A stretch of 64,000 bases of DNA from Pseudorhodobacter aquimaris (GCF_001202025.1 NZ_LGHS01000014.1:49214-113213); one strand, 5' to 3'; positions 1 to 10,370 are shown, counted from the stretch's first letter. The notes: generated by a model not told the origin, from the letters alone. A program made the numbers and translations.

Positions 1-585
<585 letters not shown>

Positions 586-586
586 G

Positions 587-892
587 TTAAAGATCCCCCA
601 TGATCTTGCTGTTGAAACCAAAGACCCGCCGCGCACCGCCATAAGGGACAAGCTGCACCTCGCGCTGCTGGCCCGGCTCAAAGCGCACAGCGGTGCCTGC
701 GGCGATATCCAGCCGCATCCCGCGCGCAATGCTCCGGTCGAAATCCAGCCCCGCGTTGGCCTCGGCAAAATGGAAATGAGAGCCGACCTGAATCGGCCTG
801 TCGCCGGTATTGGCAACCATCATCGTGATCGCGGGCTGCCCTTCATTCAGGGTAATCTCACCCGCTGCAGGGAAAACCTCACCCGGTATCAT
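587..892 (-). CDS. ureB: Urease subunit beta
   Basis: Small structural subunit of urease, 101 residues, the usual length for a separate UreB. It begins MIPGEVFP and carries the family motifs [17 protein letters not shown] (residues about 27-43) and the RVFGFN stretch near the C terminus. It assembles with UreA and UreC into the (ABC)3 apoenzyme. Its ATG overlaps the stop codon of the upstream hupE/ureJ-like gene in an ATGA arrangement, so translation is probably coupled. The order A-(hupE/ureJ)-B-C is common in Rhodobacterales. Confidence 0.97.
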   Translation of the reverse strand: MIPGEVFPAAGEITLNEGQPAITMMVANTGDRPIQVGSHFHFAEANAGLDFDRSIARGMRLDIAAGTAVRFEPGQQREVQLVPYGGARRVFGFNSKIMGDL

Positions 893-1449
893 AGCGCCCC
901 CCCGGCAAGGCCAAGCCCCGCAACCGCAGTGGCCGCCCCCATCATGCGTGGCATCCAGCCCGCGCCCATCCGGCCCAAGGCGATGCCCAGTGCATGCAAT
1001 GCGGCCGTCATTCCGGCAAAGCCCGCGCCATAAGCGATAAGCCCCGTGCTTGGCCCCTCAACCCCGTGGGCAAAGCCGTGCGCCGCGCCAAAGACGGCCA
1101 AAGCCACCAAGACCGTGGCCAGTGCAGGCCGCAGGGTAAGCGCCGCCGCCGCGCCGATCAGCACGACCGAGGCGGTGATCATCGGCTCTACGCCTGAAAC
1201 CATCATTCCCAAGGCCCCCGCCATGCCGCCCGCCAGCATCGCCAGCACAAAGGCCAAGGGCATCGCCCAAAGCGCGCGCCCGCCGATCATCGCGGCCCAG
1301 ACCCCGACGCCGACCATCGCCAGAATATGATCGGCCCCCGTAATCGGGTGAACCATCCCCGAAACAAAGGCACCCCCACTATGGGCGCCGCTATGGGCCA
1401 AGGCGGCACCGGGCAGGCAGATCAGGGCAAGAAGGGTAAGACGCAACAT
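889..1449 (-). CDS. ureJ: HupE/UreJ family membrane protein, probable nickel permease
   Basis: Small integral membrane protein of 186 residues with an N-terminal signal-like segment, then the family motif [16 protein letters not shown] and about six hydrophobic segments. A second histidine motif, GAAHGFAHG, lies near residue 120; histidines of this kind are thought to bind nickel in the HupE/UreJ family. Its place between ureA and ureB fits nickel supply to urease. I chose the ATG at 1449, which gives [20 protein letters not shown], a normal signal peptide; an ATG five codons upstream is possible. The C terminus overlaps ureB by 4 nt. Confidence 0.9.
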   Translation of the reverse strand: MLRLTLLALICLPGAALAHSGAHSGGAFVSGMVHPITGADHILAMVGVGVWAAMIGGRALWAMPLAFVLAMLAGGMAGALGMMVSGVEPMITASVVLIGAAAALTLRPALATVLVALAVFGAAHGFAHGVEGPSTGLIAYGAGFAGMTAALHALGIALGRMGAGWMPRMMGAATAVAGLGLAGGAL

Positions 1450-1470
1450 CGGGTATCCTTTCAAACGGGG

Positions 1471-1773
1471 TCAGCGGATCGGCTGATGAACAGTGACAAG
1501 TTTGGTGCCATCGGGAAAAGTCGCCTCGACCTGAACGGAGTGGAGCATCTCGGGGATGCCCTCCATGCAATCCTCGGCGCGCAGCACCCCGGCACCGGCC
1601 TGCATCAAGTCGGCAACACTGCGGCCATCGCGGGCGCCCTCGACGACAAAATCGGTGATCAGGGCCACGGCCTCGGGGTGGTTCAGCTTTACACCGCGTT
1701 CCAGCCGGTTTCGGGCCACCATCGCGGCCAAAGACACCAGCAGTTTTTCGCGTTCGCGTGGGGTCAGGTTCAT
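1471..1773 (-). CDS. ureA: Urease subunit gamma
   Basis: Gamma structural subunit of urease, 100 residues, the standard length. It begins [23 protein letters not shown] and contains [10 protein letters not shown] and the [28 protein letters not shown] region typical of UreA. It overlaps the end of ureD by 4 nt and is followed after 21 nt by the HupE/UreJ gene, so it is part of one transcript running leftwards. Confidence 0.97.
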   Translation of the reverse strand: MNLTPREREKLLVSLAAMVARNRLERGVKLNHPEAVALITDFVVEGARDGRSVADLMQAGAGVLRAEDCMEGIPEMLHSVQVEATFPDGTKLVTVHQPIR

Positions 1774-2594
1774 ATCAATCCTCCGCTCTGCCAGACGCGG
1801 GGCAAGGCCCGTCCGGTCAGGATTTTCAAAACTCGGGCAAGCTGTTGACGCATGGGCCAGCCGTCCGCCGCACTAATGCGCAGCACACAGCGACCATCCC
1901 AGCCGGACACGGCCGCGCCTTCGCCCAAGGCCGCACGGATCGGCCCGACGGCATCCTCGGCCCCTTGGGCGATCAGGCAGACCACGGCAAAGGCACGGTC
2001 CCCGCGCAAAAGGGCGGCCGAACGATCGGCCAGAACATCCGCGCTTAGCCGGAAGTTTTCGGCCCAAAGGGGGCGGCCTTCGCGCCGGATGATGCGGCGG
2101 TCGTGCAAATCGGCCTGGTGCAGGGTTTCGCCCATCGCGGCCCGTCCCAGAACAAGGCTTTCGGTCAAAAGACATTCGGCCCCTTTGGCCAGATCGATCT
2201 CTGTTGTGCGGTGTAGATTTGCGTTCTGAAACAGGATGGTTTCTTGGGGCATCCAGTCGAGCCGCGCGCCCGCGCCGAGGGTTGCGCGCACCCCGATGCG
2301 GGCCGCCCCCCCTGAGGAGGCATAGCCGCGCTCGGCGGTCTGGGTTGTCGCCAGAACACGGCACCCCGCGCCCACATCCATCGACAGCCGCAAGTGGTCG
2401 CCGCCGGTCAACCCGCCGGAGGTGTTCAGAAACACCGCCTCGGGCACATCCCCCGCAACCCGTGGCAGCATGAGTTTGGCCGCGCCTTCCTGACGCAGCC
2501 CGTCCAATGCGATGCGCCCCCTGCGCTTGGAAAACCCCACAGCCGCCACGCCATAGCTGCGCTGCATCTGGGATTGATCGATCTCGTCCAGCAT
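1770..2594 (-). CDS. ureD: Urease accessory protein UreD
   Basis: Urease maturation factor, 274 residues. With UreF and UreG it forms the complex that inserts nickel into apo-urease. Family signatures are visible: KLMLPRV, then [12 protein letters not shown] about 60 residues in, and [10 protein letters not shown] around residue 90. I chose the ATG at 2594 ([15 protein letters not shown]), because the longer frame upstream encodes an atypical cysteine- and tryptophan-containing leader and the first conserved residues start shortly after this ATG. It is the first gene of the urease operon; the promoter should lie between 2595 and about 2750. Confidence 0.93.
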   Translation of the reverse strand: MLDEIDQSQMQRSYGVAAVGFSKRRGRIALDGLRQEGAAKLMLPRVAGDVPEAVFLNTSGGLTGGDHLRLSMDVGAGCRVLATTQTAERGYASSGGAARIGVRATLGAGARLDWMPQETILFQNANLHRTTEIDLAKGAECLLTESLVLGRAAMGETLHQADLHDRRIIRREGRPLWAENFRLSADVLADRSAALLRGDRAFAVVCLIAQGAEDAVGPIRAALGEGAAVSGWDGRCVLRISAADGWPMRQQLARVLKILTGRALPRVWQSGGLI

Positions 2595-2807
2595 CGGCCC
2601 GCCTTTCCATGCTTTTCTATGGCACGGCTGTTTGGCATCGCACATATGCGCGCCGCCCAAGACGGTGGGCTTGGCGATCAGACGGTCGAATTTGCCCCAT
2701 ATTTAGGCAAATTGCGCAATATTATGGCTGAACAGGGATGGAACTTGTGTGTAAACGTCTTTGCGCGCCTTTAATTTGGGCAGGGCGAGCGCTCGTCGGT
2801 TTTGATC

Positions 2808-2840
2808 ACTTCATCAATTGTATGTTTCGAAAAATGAAGT
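2808..2840. promoter_or_regulatory. Candidate MarR operator in the ureD/marR divergent region
   Basis: The 278-nt gap between ureD (minus) and the MarR gene (plus) contains the inverted repeat ACTTCAT (2808-2814) and ATGAAGT (2834-2840), 33 nt end to end and AT-rich in the middle. It ends about 30 nt before the MarR start. Autorepression of MarR-pump operons from such a site is common, so this is the best operator candidate. Assignment is by position and symmetry only. Confidence 0.4.
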
Positions 2841-2872
2841 ATATCTGACGGCATTGCGCTACAGGATTCGTT

Positions 2873-3364
2873 ATGGGCCATGATATTGTAAAACAGACCC
2901 CCCCTTTGCCGGATGACCTTCCGGCAGAGCTGAACATCCTGCTGGGGGTGCATTTCCTGTATTGGAAAACCGCCGAAGTGCTGGACCTGACCAGTTCAAA
3001 AGCACGCCTGTCCAAAAATGAACGCGGGCTGTTGCTGCTGTTGGAAAAACCAAAACGCATGGGGGTTTTGGCCGAACAGATGCAGATATTGCCCTCGACG
3101 CTGACCTCTATTGCCGATGATCTGGAGGGCAGGGGGGTCGTGCTGCGTGAACGAAGTCCGGACGACCGCCGCGCATGGCGGTTGCGGCTGACGTCCGACG
3201 GGGTCGCGATGCGACAAGAGATTGTCGGTCAGGTTGTGCATATGTTCCGAGAGGTTTCTGGCCTGACCGAGCCTGAAATCCAGATGATGTCTTCTAAAAT
3301 GCTAAAGATTGCCCAGAATATCAAGGCCAACGGCCTACCAGAAGGAGCCAAGTCATGCCCGTAA
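2873..3364 (+). CDS. MarR family transcriptional regulator
   Basis: Winged-helix regulator of 163 residues. The central part shows the MarR DNA-binding region: LSKNERGLLLLLEKP, MGVLAEQMQILPSTLTSIADDLEGRGVV (recognition helix about residues 68-80), and the wing motif RERSPDDRRAWRLRLTSDG, close to the usual DxRD-type wing. It is the first gene of a transcript with an RND efflux pump and overlaps the adaptor gene by 10 nt, so it probably represses that operon and releases DNA on binding a pump substrate. The ligand cannot be predicted. Confidence 0.92.
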   Translation: MGHDIVKQTPPLPDDLPAELNILLGVHFLYWKTAEVLDLTSSKARLSKNERGLLLLLEKPKRMGVLAEQMQILPSTLTSIADDLEGRGVVLRERSPDDRRAWRLRLTSDGVAMRQEIVGQVVHMFREVSGLTEPEIQMMSSKMLKIAQNIKANGLPEGAKSCP

Positions 3365-4407
3365 AACACACGCTATTGGGGGCCGTTCTTATGTTTCTGG
3401 CCGCCGCGCCAATGGGCCTGCACGCGCAAGAACCGTTGAAACCGGTCAAGCTTATCACGGCAGAGGCGGGCAAAATCGACAAGACCCGGCAGTTTTTCGG
3501 TCAGGTCGTGGCGCGGCAAACGGTTGATCTGGCCTTTCAGGTTTCAGGGCAGATTGTCGAATTGCCGGTGATCGAAGGCGCGATGATCAAACAGGGGGAT
3601 TTGATCGCCCAGCTTGATCTGGAAAGCTTTGAGCTGGCCTTGGAGCAGGCACAGCTGCAAGAAGAGCAGGCCGCGCGCACGCTGGACAGGCTCAGGCAGC
3701 TGTCGGCCAGAACCGCCAGCCAGGTCCAGATCGACGATACCGCGACCGAGCTTGCCCTTGCCAAGGTCGCGGTGAAAAATGCGGAATATGCGCTGAAACA
3801 TGCCACGCTTCTGGCGCCTTTTGACGCTTTGGTTGCAAATCGTGAGCTGGCCAATTTTACCACGATCACGGCCGGAACGCCGGTTGTGCGCCTGCATGAC
3901 ATGTCCGAGGTGGGCATAGAGGTGGACGTGCCTGAAATCCTGTTCCTCGGTCTGGATCAAAGCGAAGATTTCAACATTCAGGCGCGGTTTCCCGCGTCCG
4001 ATACGCTCTACCCGCTGCGCTTGCGTGAGTTTGAGGCAGAGACCACCAAGGTCGGGCAGTCGTTCCGCGTGACCCTGGGAATGGACGCGCCAGAGGGGGT
4101 GCGTATCCTGCCAGGTGCCTCGGTCACGGTGATCGCAAGCGTTCCGGCCGCTGATCCGGGTGGTGTGTTGCTGCCCAAACAGGCGGTGTTTATTGATGAA
4201 AACGGGGATCCGGCGGTGATGGCATTTTCCCCGACCGATGCCGAGGAAGGTCAGGTCAACAAGCTGTTGGTTGAGGTCGCCCCGGCACAGGAAAATGAGG
4301 TTCTGGTGACCTCTGGCATCGCGCCGGGCACCGAAGTGGTCGCCGCGGGCGGGGCCGCATTGAAGGACGGTCAAGCCGTCCGCCGTTTTGCCGGCTTCGG
4401 CAATTAA
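3355..4407 (+). CDS. RND efflux pump periplasmic adaptor (membrane fusion protein)
   Basis: HlyD/AcrA-type adaptor, 350 residues, linking an inner-membrane RND pump to an outer-membrane channel. A signal peptide (about residues 1-24, ending LHAQ) is followed by the lipoyl half-motif GQIVELPVIEGAMIKQGDLIAQLD, an alpha-hairpin coiled coil (LEQAQLQEEQAARTLDRLRQ), the second lipoyl half (LLAPFDALVANRE) and the beta-barrel and membrane-proximal domains. It starts inside the 3' end of the MarR gene and is followed after 10 nt by the RND permease. No outer-membrane channel gene is present nearby. Confidence 0.93.
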   Translation: MPVKHTLLGAVLMFLAAAPMGLHAQEPLKPVKLITAEAGKIDKTRQFFGQVVARQTVDLAFQVSGQIVELPVIEGAMIKQGDLIAQLDLESFELALEQAQLQEEQAARTLDRLRQLSARTASQVQIDDTATELALAKVAVKNAEYALKHATLLAPFDALVANRELANFTTITAGTPVVRLHDMSEVGIEVDVPEILFLGLDQSEDFNIQARFPASDTLYPLRLREFEAETTKVGQSFRVTLGMDAPEGVRILPGASVTVIASVPAADPGGVLLPKQAVFIDENGDPAVMAFSPTDAEEGQVNKLLVEVAPAQENEVLVTSGIAPGTEVVAAGGAALKDGQAVRRFAGFGN

Positions 4408-4417
4408 GGGGCCACAG

Positions 4418-7400
4418 ATGAACATCGCACGTTTTTCCATCGAAAAGCCGTTGATCACATGGCTGATCATCCTTGGCGCCTTTCTGGGCGGGCTGTGGGG
4501 GTTCACCTCATTGGGGCGGCTGGAAGATCCGGCCTTTACCATCAAGACGGTGGTCATCTCGACCCAATACCCCGGTGCCACGGCCGAACAGGTCGCGGTC
4601 GAGGTGTCGGAACCTTTGGAATCCGCGATCCAGAAAATGGGTGAGGTCGAGAGCATCACCTCGATCAACCAGCCGGGCAGCTCTTTGATTACGGTGGATG
4701 TCTATTCCACCTTTGGCGGGGATGAATTGCCGCCGATCTGGACCAAGCTGCGCAACCGGGTGTCGGATGCGGCCCGTGCCCTGCCCGAAGGGACAAGCGC
4801 GCCCTATGTGAACGACTCCTTTGGCGATGTGTTCGGCATTTATTATGCCGTTCAGGCCGACGGGTTTTCCGATGCCGAAAAGCACGAACTGGCCACCTTT
4901 TTGCGGCGTGAGTTGCTGACCGTTGACGGTGTGGCCGATGTTGAGGTCAAGGGCCTGCCCGAAGAGGCGATCTTTATCGAGCCGGTCATGGCGCAGGCCG
5001 TAAATCAGAACCTTGCCCCCATGAGCATCATCGGCGCGCTGGCCGAGGCGGATTCGGTGGTGGATGCCGGTACGGTCCGCGCCGACGGGGCGCGCACGAT
5101 CATTCAGGCCCCCGACGGGTCTGGCAGCGTGGATGCGATTGCCTCGCTGACCATCGGGTCGGAGGGTGAGGTGATCAACCTCTTTGACATCGCTACGGTG
5201 CAACGTGACCGGATTGAGGACCCCGATATATTGGTGCGCTATAACGGTGCGGATGCCTTTACGCTGGGGGTTGCGGGGCTTTCGACGGAAAATATCGTCG
5301 ATGTCGGCCGCCGTGCCGAGGCGCGTCTGGACGCGTTAAAGGATTACATCCCCTACGGCGTCACCTTGAACCCGATCTATCAGCAGCATGTGGTGGTGGA
5401 TGAGGCCTCTAGCGCCTTTATCGTCAACCTGTCGATGTCGGTGGCGATCGTTGTGCTGGTGCTGGCGGTTGCGATGGGTTGGCGCGCCGCGATTGTGGTG
5501 GGGGCGACCTTGTTGCTGACGGTGGTTGGCACGCTGTTCTTCATGGCGATCTTTTCCATCGAGATGGAGCGGATCTCATTGGGCGCGCTTATCATCGCGA
5601 TGGGGATGCTGGTCGATAACGCCATCGTGGTGGCCGAGGGGATGCAAATCTCCATGCGGCGCGGCAAGGACAGCTATACCGCCGCCGATGATGCTGCCGC
5701 CAAGACCCAGATCCCGCTGTTGGGGGCGACGGTCATCGGTATCATGGCCTTTGCCGGTATCGGGCTTTCGCCGGATGCGACGGGGGAGTTTTTGTTCTCG
5801 CTCTTTGCTGTGATCGGGATTTCGCTTTTGCTGTCATGGATTTTGGCGCTGACGGTGACGCCGCTCTTGGGGCATTACTTTTTCAAACAAGGCTCGGGTG
5901 ATACCGATGACGCCTATGACGGCTGGATGTTCCGCATCTATGGCAAGGCGCTGGAATGGTCGCTGCGCCTGCGGTGGCTGGTTGTGGTCGGCCTTATTGC
6001 AGTGACGGTGGTGTGTTTTGCGGGCTTTGGGATGGTCAAGCAATCCTTCTTTCCCAACAGCAATACGCCGATGTTCTATGTGCATTATCAACTGCCGCAG
6101 GGCGCCGATATTCACGCAACATCCGATGACATGCGCAAGATGGAAACCTGGCTTGCCGCGCGCGATGAGGTGCAATCGGTGACCACATTCGTAGGCCAAG
6201 GGGCCTCGCGCTTTATGCTGACCTATGATGCGGTCAAGCCGAACCCCAGCTATGGCCACCTGATTATCCAGACCGAAACGTTGGACCAGATCCCGGCACT
6301 TCAGGCCGATCTGAATGCCTTCGGGCGCGACAATTTCCCCGAGGGGGAATTCCGTACCGAACGGCTGGTTTTCGGACCGGGGGGCGGCGCGCCGATCCAG
6401 TTGCGGCTCTCGGGGACGGACCCGGCGGTGCTGCGTCAGCTTTCGGTCCAGATGGCGGGGGTGATGCAAGGGGCGTCGGATAACCTGCTGGCCATGCGCA
6501 CCGACTGGCGCGAACAAGAGCTGGTCCTCAAACCCATCTATGCGACCGAGCGGGCCAAGACCGCAGGTGTCAGCCGTGATGATATTGCCGATACCTTCCG
6601 GCTTGCGACCGACGGGATCACCAGCGGCGTCTACCGTGAGGGCGACCGCCAGATCCCGATCATCACCCGCCTGCCGCGCGACAGTGAGCTGGGGCTGCTC
6701 GATCAGGTGGTGTTTTCCGATTCCACCGGTGAGGTGCTGCCGATTGAACAGATGATCGACGGGTTGAAATATGAGGTGCAGAATACGTTGGTTCATCGGC
6801 GTGACCGTGTGTCCACCCTGACTATTCAGGCCGATATCCCGCCCGGCTTTACCGCCCCGCAGGTTCAGGCCGAAATTCAGGCTGCGGTTGAGGCGGTGGA
6901 GCTGCCGCTTGGCTATGCCATGGAATGGGGCGGCGACTACGAAAGCTCTCGTGAGGCGCAGGCGGCCCTTGGCGCACAGATCCCGATTTCGGTGTTGATT
7001 ATGGTGCTGATCTCGGTGCTGTTGTTCAATGCGATCCGTCAGCCGTTGATCATCTGGCTTTTGGTGCCGATGTCGGTCAACGGGGTCGTGATCGGGCTGT
7101 TGGGCACCGATATGCCCTTTACCTTTACAGCACTTTTGGGGCTGTTGTCGCTCTCGGGGATGTTGATCAAGAACGGTATCGTGCTGGTCGAGGAAATCGA
7201 TCTGGTCCGCGCCGAAGGGGTGCCGCTAAAAGAGGCAATTGTCACGGCCTCCACCTCTCGTCTGCGGCCGGTGATGCTGGCGGCGGTGACGACGATCCTT
7301 GGGATGGCGCCGTTGTTGTCGGATGCGTTCTTTGTCTCCATGGCGATCACGATCATGGGGGGGCTTGCCTTTGCATCCATCCTGACGCTGGTGGCGGCCC

Positions 7401-7456
7401 CGGTGTTCTATTACCTGCTGTTCGCGCGAGAGGAGGCCCGGGCCCTCGCGGCCTGA
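4418..7456 (+). CDS. RND family efflux permease (AcrB/MexF-like)
   Basis: Inner-membrane proton-driven drug exporter, 1012 residues, within the normal 1000-1050 range. It begins MNIARFSIEKPLITW and has the two-fold repeat of RND pumps: a TM1 segment, a large periplasmic loop, a TM2-6 block with GMLVDNAIVVAEG (the proton-relay aspartate in TM4), and a second half with LSLSGMLIKNGIVLVEEID. I chose the ATG at 4418, after the adaptor stop. Sequence style (single Asp in VDN, short loops) suggests a multidrug or small-organic exporter rather than a metal pump, but the substrate is not readable. Confidence 0.94.
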   Translation: MNIARFSIEKPLITWLIILGAFLGGLWGFTSLGRLEDPAFTIKTVVISTQYPGATAEQVAVEVSEPLESAIQKMGEVESITSINQPGSSLITVDVYSTFGGDELPPIWTKLRNRVSDAARALPEGTSAPYVNDSFGDVFGIYYAVQADGFSDAEKHELATFLRRELLTVDGVADVEVKGLPEEAIFIEPVMAQAVNQNLAPMSIIGALAEADSVVDAGTVRADGARTIIQAPDGSGSVDAIASLTIGSEGEVINLFDIATVQRDRIEDPDILVRYNGADAFTLGVAGLSTENIVDVGRRAEARLDALKDYIPYGVTLNPIYQQHVVVDEASSAFIVNLSMSVAIVVLVLAVAMGWRAAIVVGATLLLTVVGTLFFMAIFSIEMERISLGALIIAMGMLVDNAIVVAEGMQISMRRGKDSYTAADDAAAKTQIPLLGATVIGIMAFAGIGLSPDATGEFLFSLFAVIGISLLLSWILALTVTPLLGHYFFKQGSGDTDDAYDGWMFRIYGKALEWSLRLRWLVVVGLIAVTVVCFAGFGMVKQSFFPNSNTPMFYVHYQLPQGADIHATSDDMRKMETWLAARDEVQSVTTFVGQGASRFMLTYDAVKPNPSYGHLIIQTETLDQIPALQADLNAFGRDNFPEGEFRTERLVFGPGGGAPIQLRLSGTDPAVLRQLSVQMAGVMQGASDNLLAMRTDWREQELVLKPIYATERAKTAGVSRDDIADTFRLATDGITSGVYREGDRQIPIITRLPRDSELGLLDQVVFSDSTGEVLPIEQMIDGLKYEVQNTLVHRRDRVSTLTIQADIPPGFTAPQVQAEIQAAVEAVELPLGYAMEWGGDYESSREAQAALGAQIPISVLIMVLISVLLFNAIRQPLIIWLLVPMSVNGVVIGLLGTDMPFTFTALLGLLSLSGMLIKNGIVLVEEIDLVRAEGVPLKEAIVTASTSRLRPVMLAAVTTILGMAPLLSDAFFVSMAITIMGGLAFASILTLVAAPVFYYLLFAREEARALAA

Positions 7457-7472
7457 GCCCCCGCGCGCGGGC
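7457..7472. terminator. GC-rich inverted repeat between convergent genes
   Basis: The 15-nt gap between the RND permease (plus) and a TRAP permease (minus) is nearly filled by a GC-only inverted repeat, GCCC...GGGC, 7457-7472. It could act as a shared terminator for both convergent transcripts, but no T-tract follows on either strand. Confidence 0.3.
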
Positions 7473-8782
7473 TATCCGATCAGCTTTTCGGGCAGCCATG
7501 TTGCCAGTTCGGGGAACAGAACGATCAGGATCAGCGTCAGCACCTGCAACCCGATAAAGGGCAGCACCCCGCGGCACATCTGCCCGTAGGTCATATCGGG
7601 CGGGGCGATTGATTTGAGGTAAAAGATCGAAGAGGCCATCGGCGGTGTCAGATATCCGGTCTGGATGACGATCAGAACGAGGGTCGCAAACCAGATCGGG
7701 TCAATCCCGGCCGAACGGATGAAGGGCGCAAACAGCGGCACACAGATCAGGACATTGGCGGTCCAGTCCAGCACAAAGCCAAGGATGAACACCACCAGCA
7801 AAAAGAAAACGATCATGCCGGTGGTCCCCAGTCCCGCACCCTCGATGAAGTCGCGGATCAGCCGCGCGCCGCCATTGGCCGCAAAGACCCCCATGAACAT
7901 GGTTCCGGCCGCGACGATCAACAGGATCATCGCGGAAATCCGCACCGTGATCGACAGGGATTCGCGCAAGACCGCCCAGTTGAACCGTTGGTTGACCACG
8001 CACAGGAGCAGCGCCCCTGCAGCCCCCACCGCCGCCGCCTCGGTCGGGGAGGCGACCCCGCCAAGAATAGAGCCAAGCACCGAAAAGATCAGCAGGCACA
8101 CCGGCACCAAGGTCGTGACGGTCGCGCGCAGCTTTTCGGCCAATGTAAATGTTTCCTCGGGGGCGTCGCCCTCTTGGGCTTGGGGCGGGTTGAGCATGCC
8201 TTGCACGGCGATATAGCCCAGAAACAGACCGACCATCATCAAGCCGGGGATCATCATCCCCGCCAGCAGCTTGCCCACCGACATCTGCGCCAGCGAGGCA
8301 TACATCACCGCAATCACCGAGGGCGGGATCATGGTGCCCAAAGAGCCGCCTGCGCAGATCGTGCCCGCAATCAACGTGTTGCTGTAGCGCGCCTTTTGCA
8401 TCGCGGGAATGGCCATCATCCCGATCATCACCTCAACCGCGCCGACAACGCCCGCGGCGGCGGCAAAGACGGCCCCCATGGCGATGGTCGCCAAGGCCAG
8501 CCCGCCGGGCAGGCGGCCCAGCCACATATTCATCACGCGAAACAGCCGCTCTGCGATGCCGGACCGTTCCAGCAAGGCCCCCATCAGGATGAACATCGGG
8601 ATCGCCGAGAGGATGAAATTGGTCGAGGCCGAATAGAAAGAGCCGTAAAGCTGGTTGAACCCGACCGGGCCAAAGGCCAGCAACCCCCCCGCCGCCGAGA
8701 CGATGACAAGGGAAAAGGCGACCGGCAGGCCAAGCAGGATAAGGGCGAAAAGGGCGGGAAACATCAGGGCTGCGGTGGCCAT
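7472..8782 (-). CDS. dctM: TRAP transporter large permease DctM (system 1)
   Basis: Twelve-helix-class membrane subunit that carries out sodium-coupled uptake in a tripartite TRAP system, 436 residues. DctM landmarks are visible: LLGLPVAFSLV at the N terminus, a GALLERSG segment near residue 90, GTICAGGSLGTMIPPSV around residue 155, FTLAEKLRA before the second half, and GYLTPPMASSIFYLKS near the C terminus. I chose the ATG at 8782, one base past the DctQ stop, and not the upstream ATG that would overlap dctQ by 80 nt. It completes the DctP-DctQ-DctM unit 10370-7472. Confidence 0.94.
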   Translation of the reverse strand: MATAALMFPALFALILLGLPVAFSLVIVSAAGGLLAFGPVGFNQLYGSFYSASTNFILSAIPMFILMGALLERSGIAERLFRVMNMWLGRLPGGLALATIAMGAVFAAAAGVVGAVEVMIGMMAIPAMQKARYSNTLIAGTICAGGSLGTMIPPSVIAVMYASLAQMSVGKLLAGMMIPGLMMVGLFLGYIAVQGMLNPPQAQEGDAPEETFTLAEKLRATVTTLVPVCLLIFSVLGSILGGVASPTEAAAVGAAGALLLCVVNQRFNWAVLRESLSITVRISAMILLIVAAGTMFMGVFAANGGARLIRDFIEGAGLGTTGMIVFFLLVVFILGFVLDWTANVLICVPLFAPFIRSAGIDPIWFATLVLIVIQTGYLTPPMASSIFYLKSIAPPDMTYGQMCRGVLPFIGLQVLTLILIVLFPELATWLPEKLIG

Positions 8783-8783
8783 A

Positions 8784-9305
8784 TCAGGTCTCGATTTTGA
8801 ATGTGGTTTCGACCCGTGGGCCCAGTAATGCGCGGATACCTTCGGCGGCAATTTGCAGCGCAAGGGCCGCCAGTCCCACGGTCAGCGCGGTATAGAACGG
8901 CCACATCAAGGGCGCCCACGGGCTGACATGTTCGACCTCGGCGGTGACAAAGGCGCGCCAGCTTCGCGTGCCTGCAATCGTGGCCAGCTTGGCAAAGACC
9001 GGACAGAGGATGAAAAGATAGATCACCCCGTCAATCCCCGCCCGCAACCGCACGGGAAATTTTGCGGCCAGAAAATCAATCCGCACATGGGCATCTTCGC
9101 GCAGCGCCTGCGCGGCGCCCAGCACAAAGAGCACCCCCGTGCTCATATAAGCGATGTCAAAGGCCCATTCGGTTGGCGCGCCAAAGGCATAGCGCGCCAC
9201 CACTTCATAAAGCATGGAGCCGATCAGGATAAGCACCATTGCCTGTGCGATATATCCCAGAACAAGCGAGATACCGTCCGCGATTGCAAGAAACAGGTTT
9301 TTCAT
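8784..9305 (-). CDS. dctQ: TRAP transporter small permease DctQ (system 1)
   Basis: Four-helix small membrane subunit of a TRAP transporter, 173 residues. The helices are visible at about residues 10-33, 50-68, 90-110 and 130-155. The DctQ signature is present as an E-x-x-ARY segment (YEVVARYAFGAPTEWAFDIA) followed by REDAHVRIDFLAAKFP. It follows the binding-protein gene by 18 nt without any hairpin between them and abuts dctM, so the three genes form one operon. Confidence 0.93.
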   Translation of the reverse strand: MKNLFLAIADGISLVLGYIAQAMVLILIGSMLYEVVARYAFGAPTEWAFDIAYMSTGVLFVLGAAQALREDAHVRIDFLAAKFPVRLRAGIDGVIYLFILCPVFAKLATIAGTRSWRAFVTAEVEHVSPWAPLMWPFYTALTVGLAALALQIAAEGIRALLGPRVETTFKIET

Positions 9306-9323
9306 GATTGGCCCCTTGCGTGA

Positions 9324-10370
9324 TTACTTGCCGTTGCGGATCAGATAGCCGCTTTCAGCCGTCCAACGGTCCATATAGGCGATGTAATCATCCAGAGTGG
9401 CGGCCATCTCGGGCTGATCGGCGGCTTTTTTCTTGATCCAGTCCAGACCTGCTGCAGAAAGCTCATCGGCAAAGGCGGGGTCAAGCGCGATCACCTCGGC
9501 GCTGCCACCGCGGAAAACCTCCATCGCCTTCATGTCCTGATCGTAAAAATTCAGGAGCGATTGCAAGGTTGTCAGCTCTGCCGCCGCCTCGATCTTGGGC
9601 TTGAGGGCATCATCCAGCGCGTCCCAGGTTTCCTGTTTCAGGACCACTTCCCAAAGGAAGGTCGGCTGGTGAACGCCGGGGGTGATGATATAGGGCGCTG
9701 CCTCATGGAAGCCTTCGGGAAGGTTGGCCGAGGGCGGACCCCATTCGATCGCATCCACGCCTTTGCGTTCCAGCAGGGTGTAAATCTCACCCGGGGGGAC
9801 AACGGTGGGGACCGCGCCGAAATAATCGCGCATCACTTCGGCCCAAGGACCTGAGGTGCGGTATTTCAACCCTTTGAGATCCTCGGCGTTGCGGATCGGC
9901 TTGTTGGCATGGGCCATGATTTCCGACGATCCGATGCCCACGACCAGAGATTTGAACCCATCCGCATCCCGGATTTCCTGCAGCTTTTCCTTGCCGCCGC
10001 CCTCATAGATCCATGTGGCATAGGCCTCGGGGCCCATACCGCCGGGAAAGCCGGAAAAGATCGCGTTGATCGGGTTCTGGTTCACCAGATAGCTGGGCGT
10101 GGAATGTCCCGCCTCAACGATACCGTCGCGCACCCCGTCATAGACCTGAAGCGCAGGGACCAGAACGCCCGCGCCAAAGGGCTGTACCTCAACCGCGCCA
10201 TCGGTCAGCACATCGACGTTATCGGCAAAACGTTCCAGAAAGTTGACGTAAAAAGGCGACCCCTCGGGCACCGATGTCGGCACGCGCCATGTGACATCCT
10301 GCGCCGAGGCCCCGGCCGCCAAAAGCGACAGGGCACCGGCCCAAGCCAGAGTTTTTGAATAATGGGTCAT
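9324..10370 (-). CDS. dctP: TRAP transporter substrate-binding protein DctP (system 1, TakP-like)
   Basis: Periplasmic binding protein of 348 residues. The start at 10370 gives a clear signal peptide, MTHYSKTLAWAGALSLLAAGASAQ, with GGAG-type ribosome site just upstream; the longer frame has an improbable leader. The conserved carboxylate-binding arginine of TRAP proteins is in LKGLKYRTSG. The segment VDAIEWGPPSANLPEGFHEAAPY resembles the TakP subgroup, which binds 2-oxo acids or other monocarboxylates. That ligand guess is inference. It heads the system 1 operon. Confidence 0.92.
   Translation of the reverse strand: MTHYSKTLAWAGALSLLAAGASAQDVTWRVPTSVPEGSPFYVNFLERFADNVDVLTDGAVEVQPFGAGVLVPALQVYDGVRDGIVEAGHSTPSYLVNQNPINAIFSGFPGGMGPEAYATWIYEGGGKEKLQEIRDADGFKSLVVGIGSSEIMAHANKPIRNAEDLKGLKYRTSGPWAEVMRDYFGAVPTVVPPGEIYTLLERKGVDAIEWGPPSANLPEGFHEAAPYIITPGVHQPTFLWEVVLKQETWDALDDALKPKIEAAAELTTLQSLLNFYDQDMKAMEVFRGGSAEVIALDPAFADELSAAGLDWIKKKAADQPEMAATLDDYIAYMDRWTAESGYLIRNGK

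Noticed and set aside
3544..4668. A 374-codon minus-strand open frame across the adaptor gene
   Set aside because: It is antisense to the clearly coding efflux adaptor, has no family motif and the histidine- and arginine-rich look of a shadow frame in GC-rich DNA.
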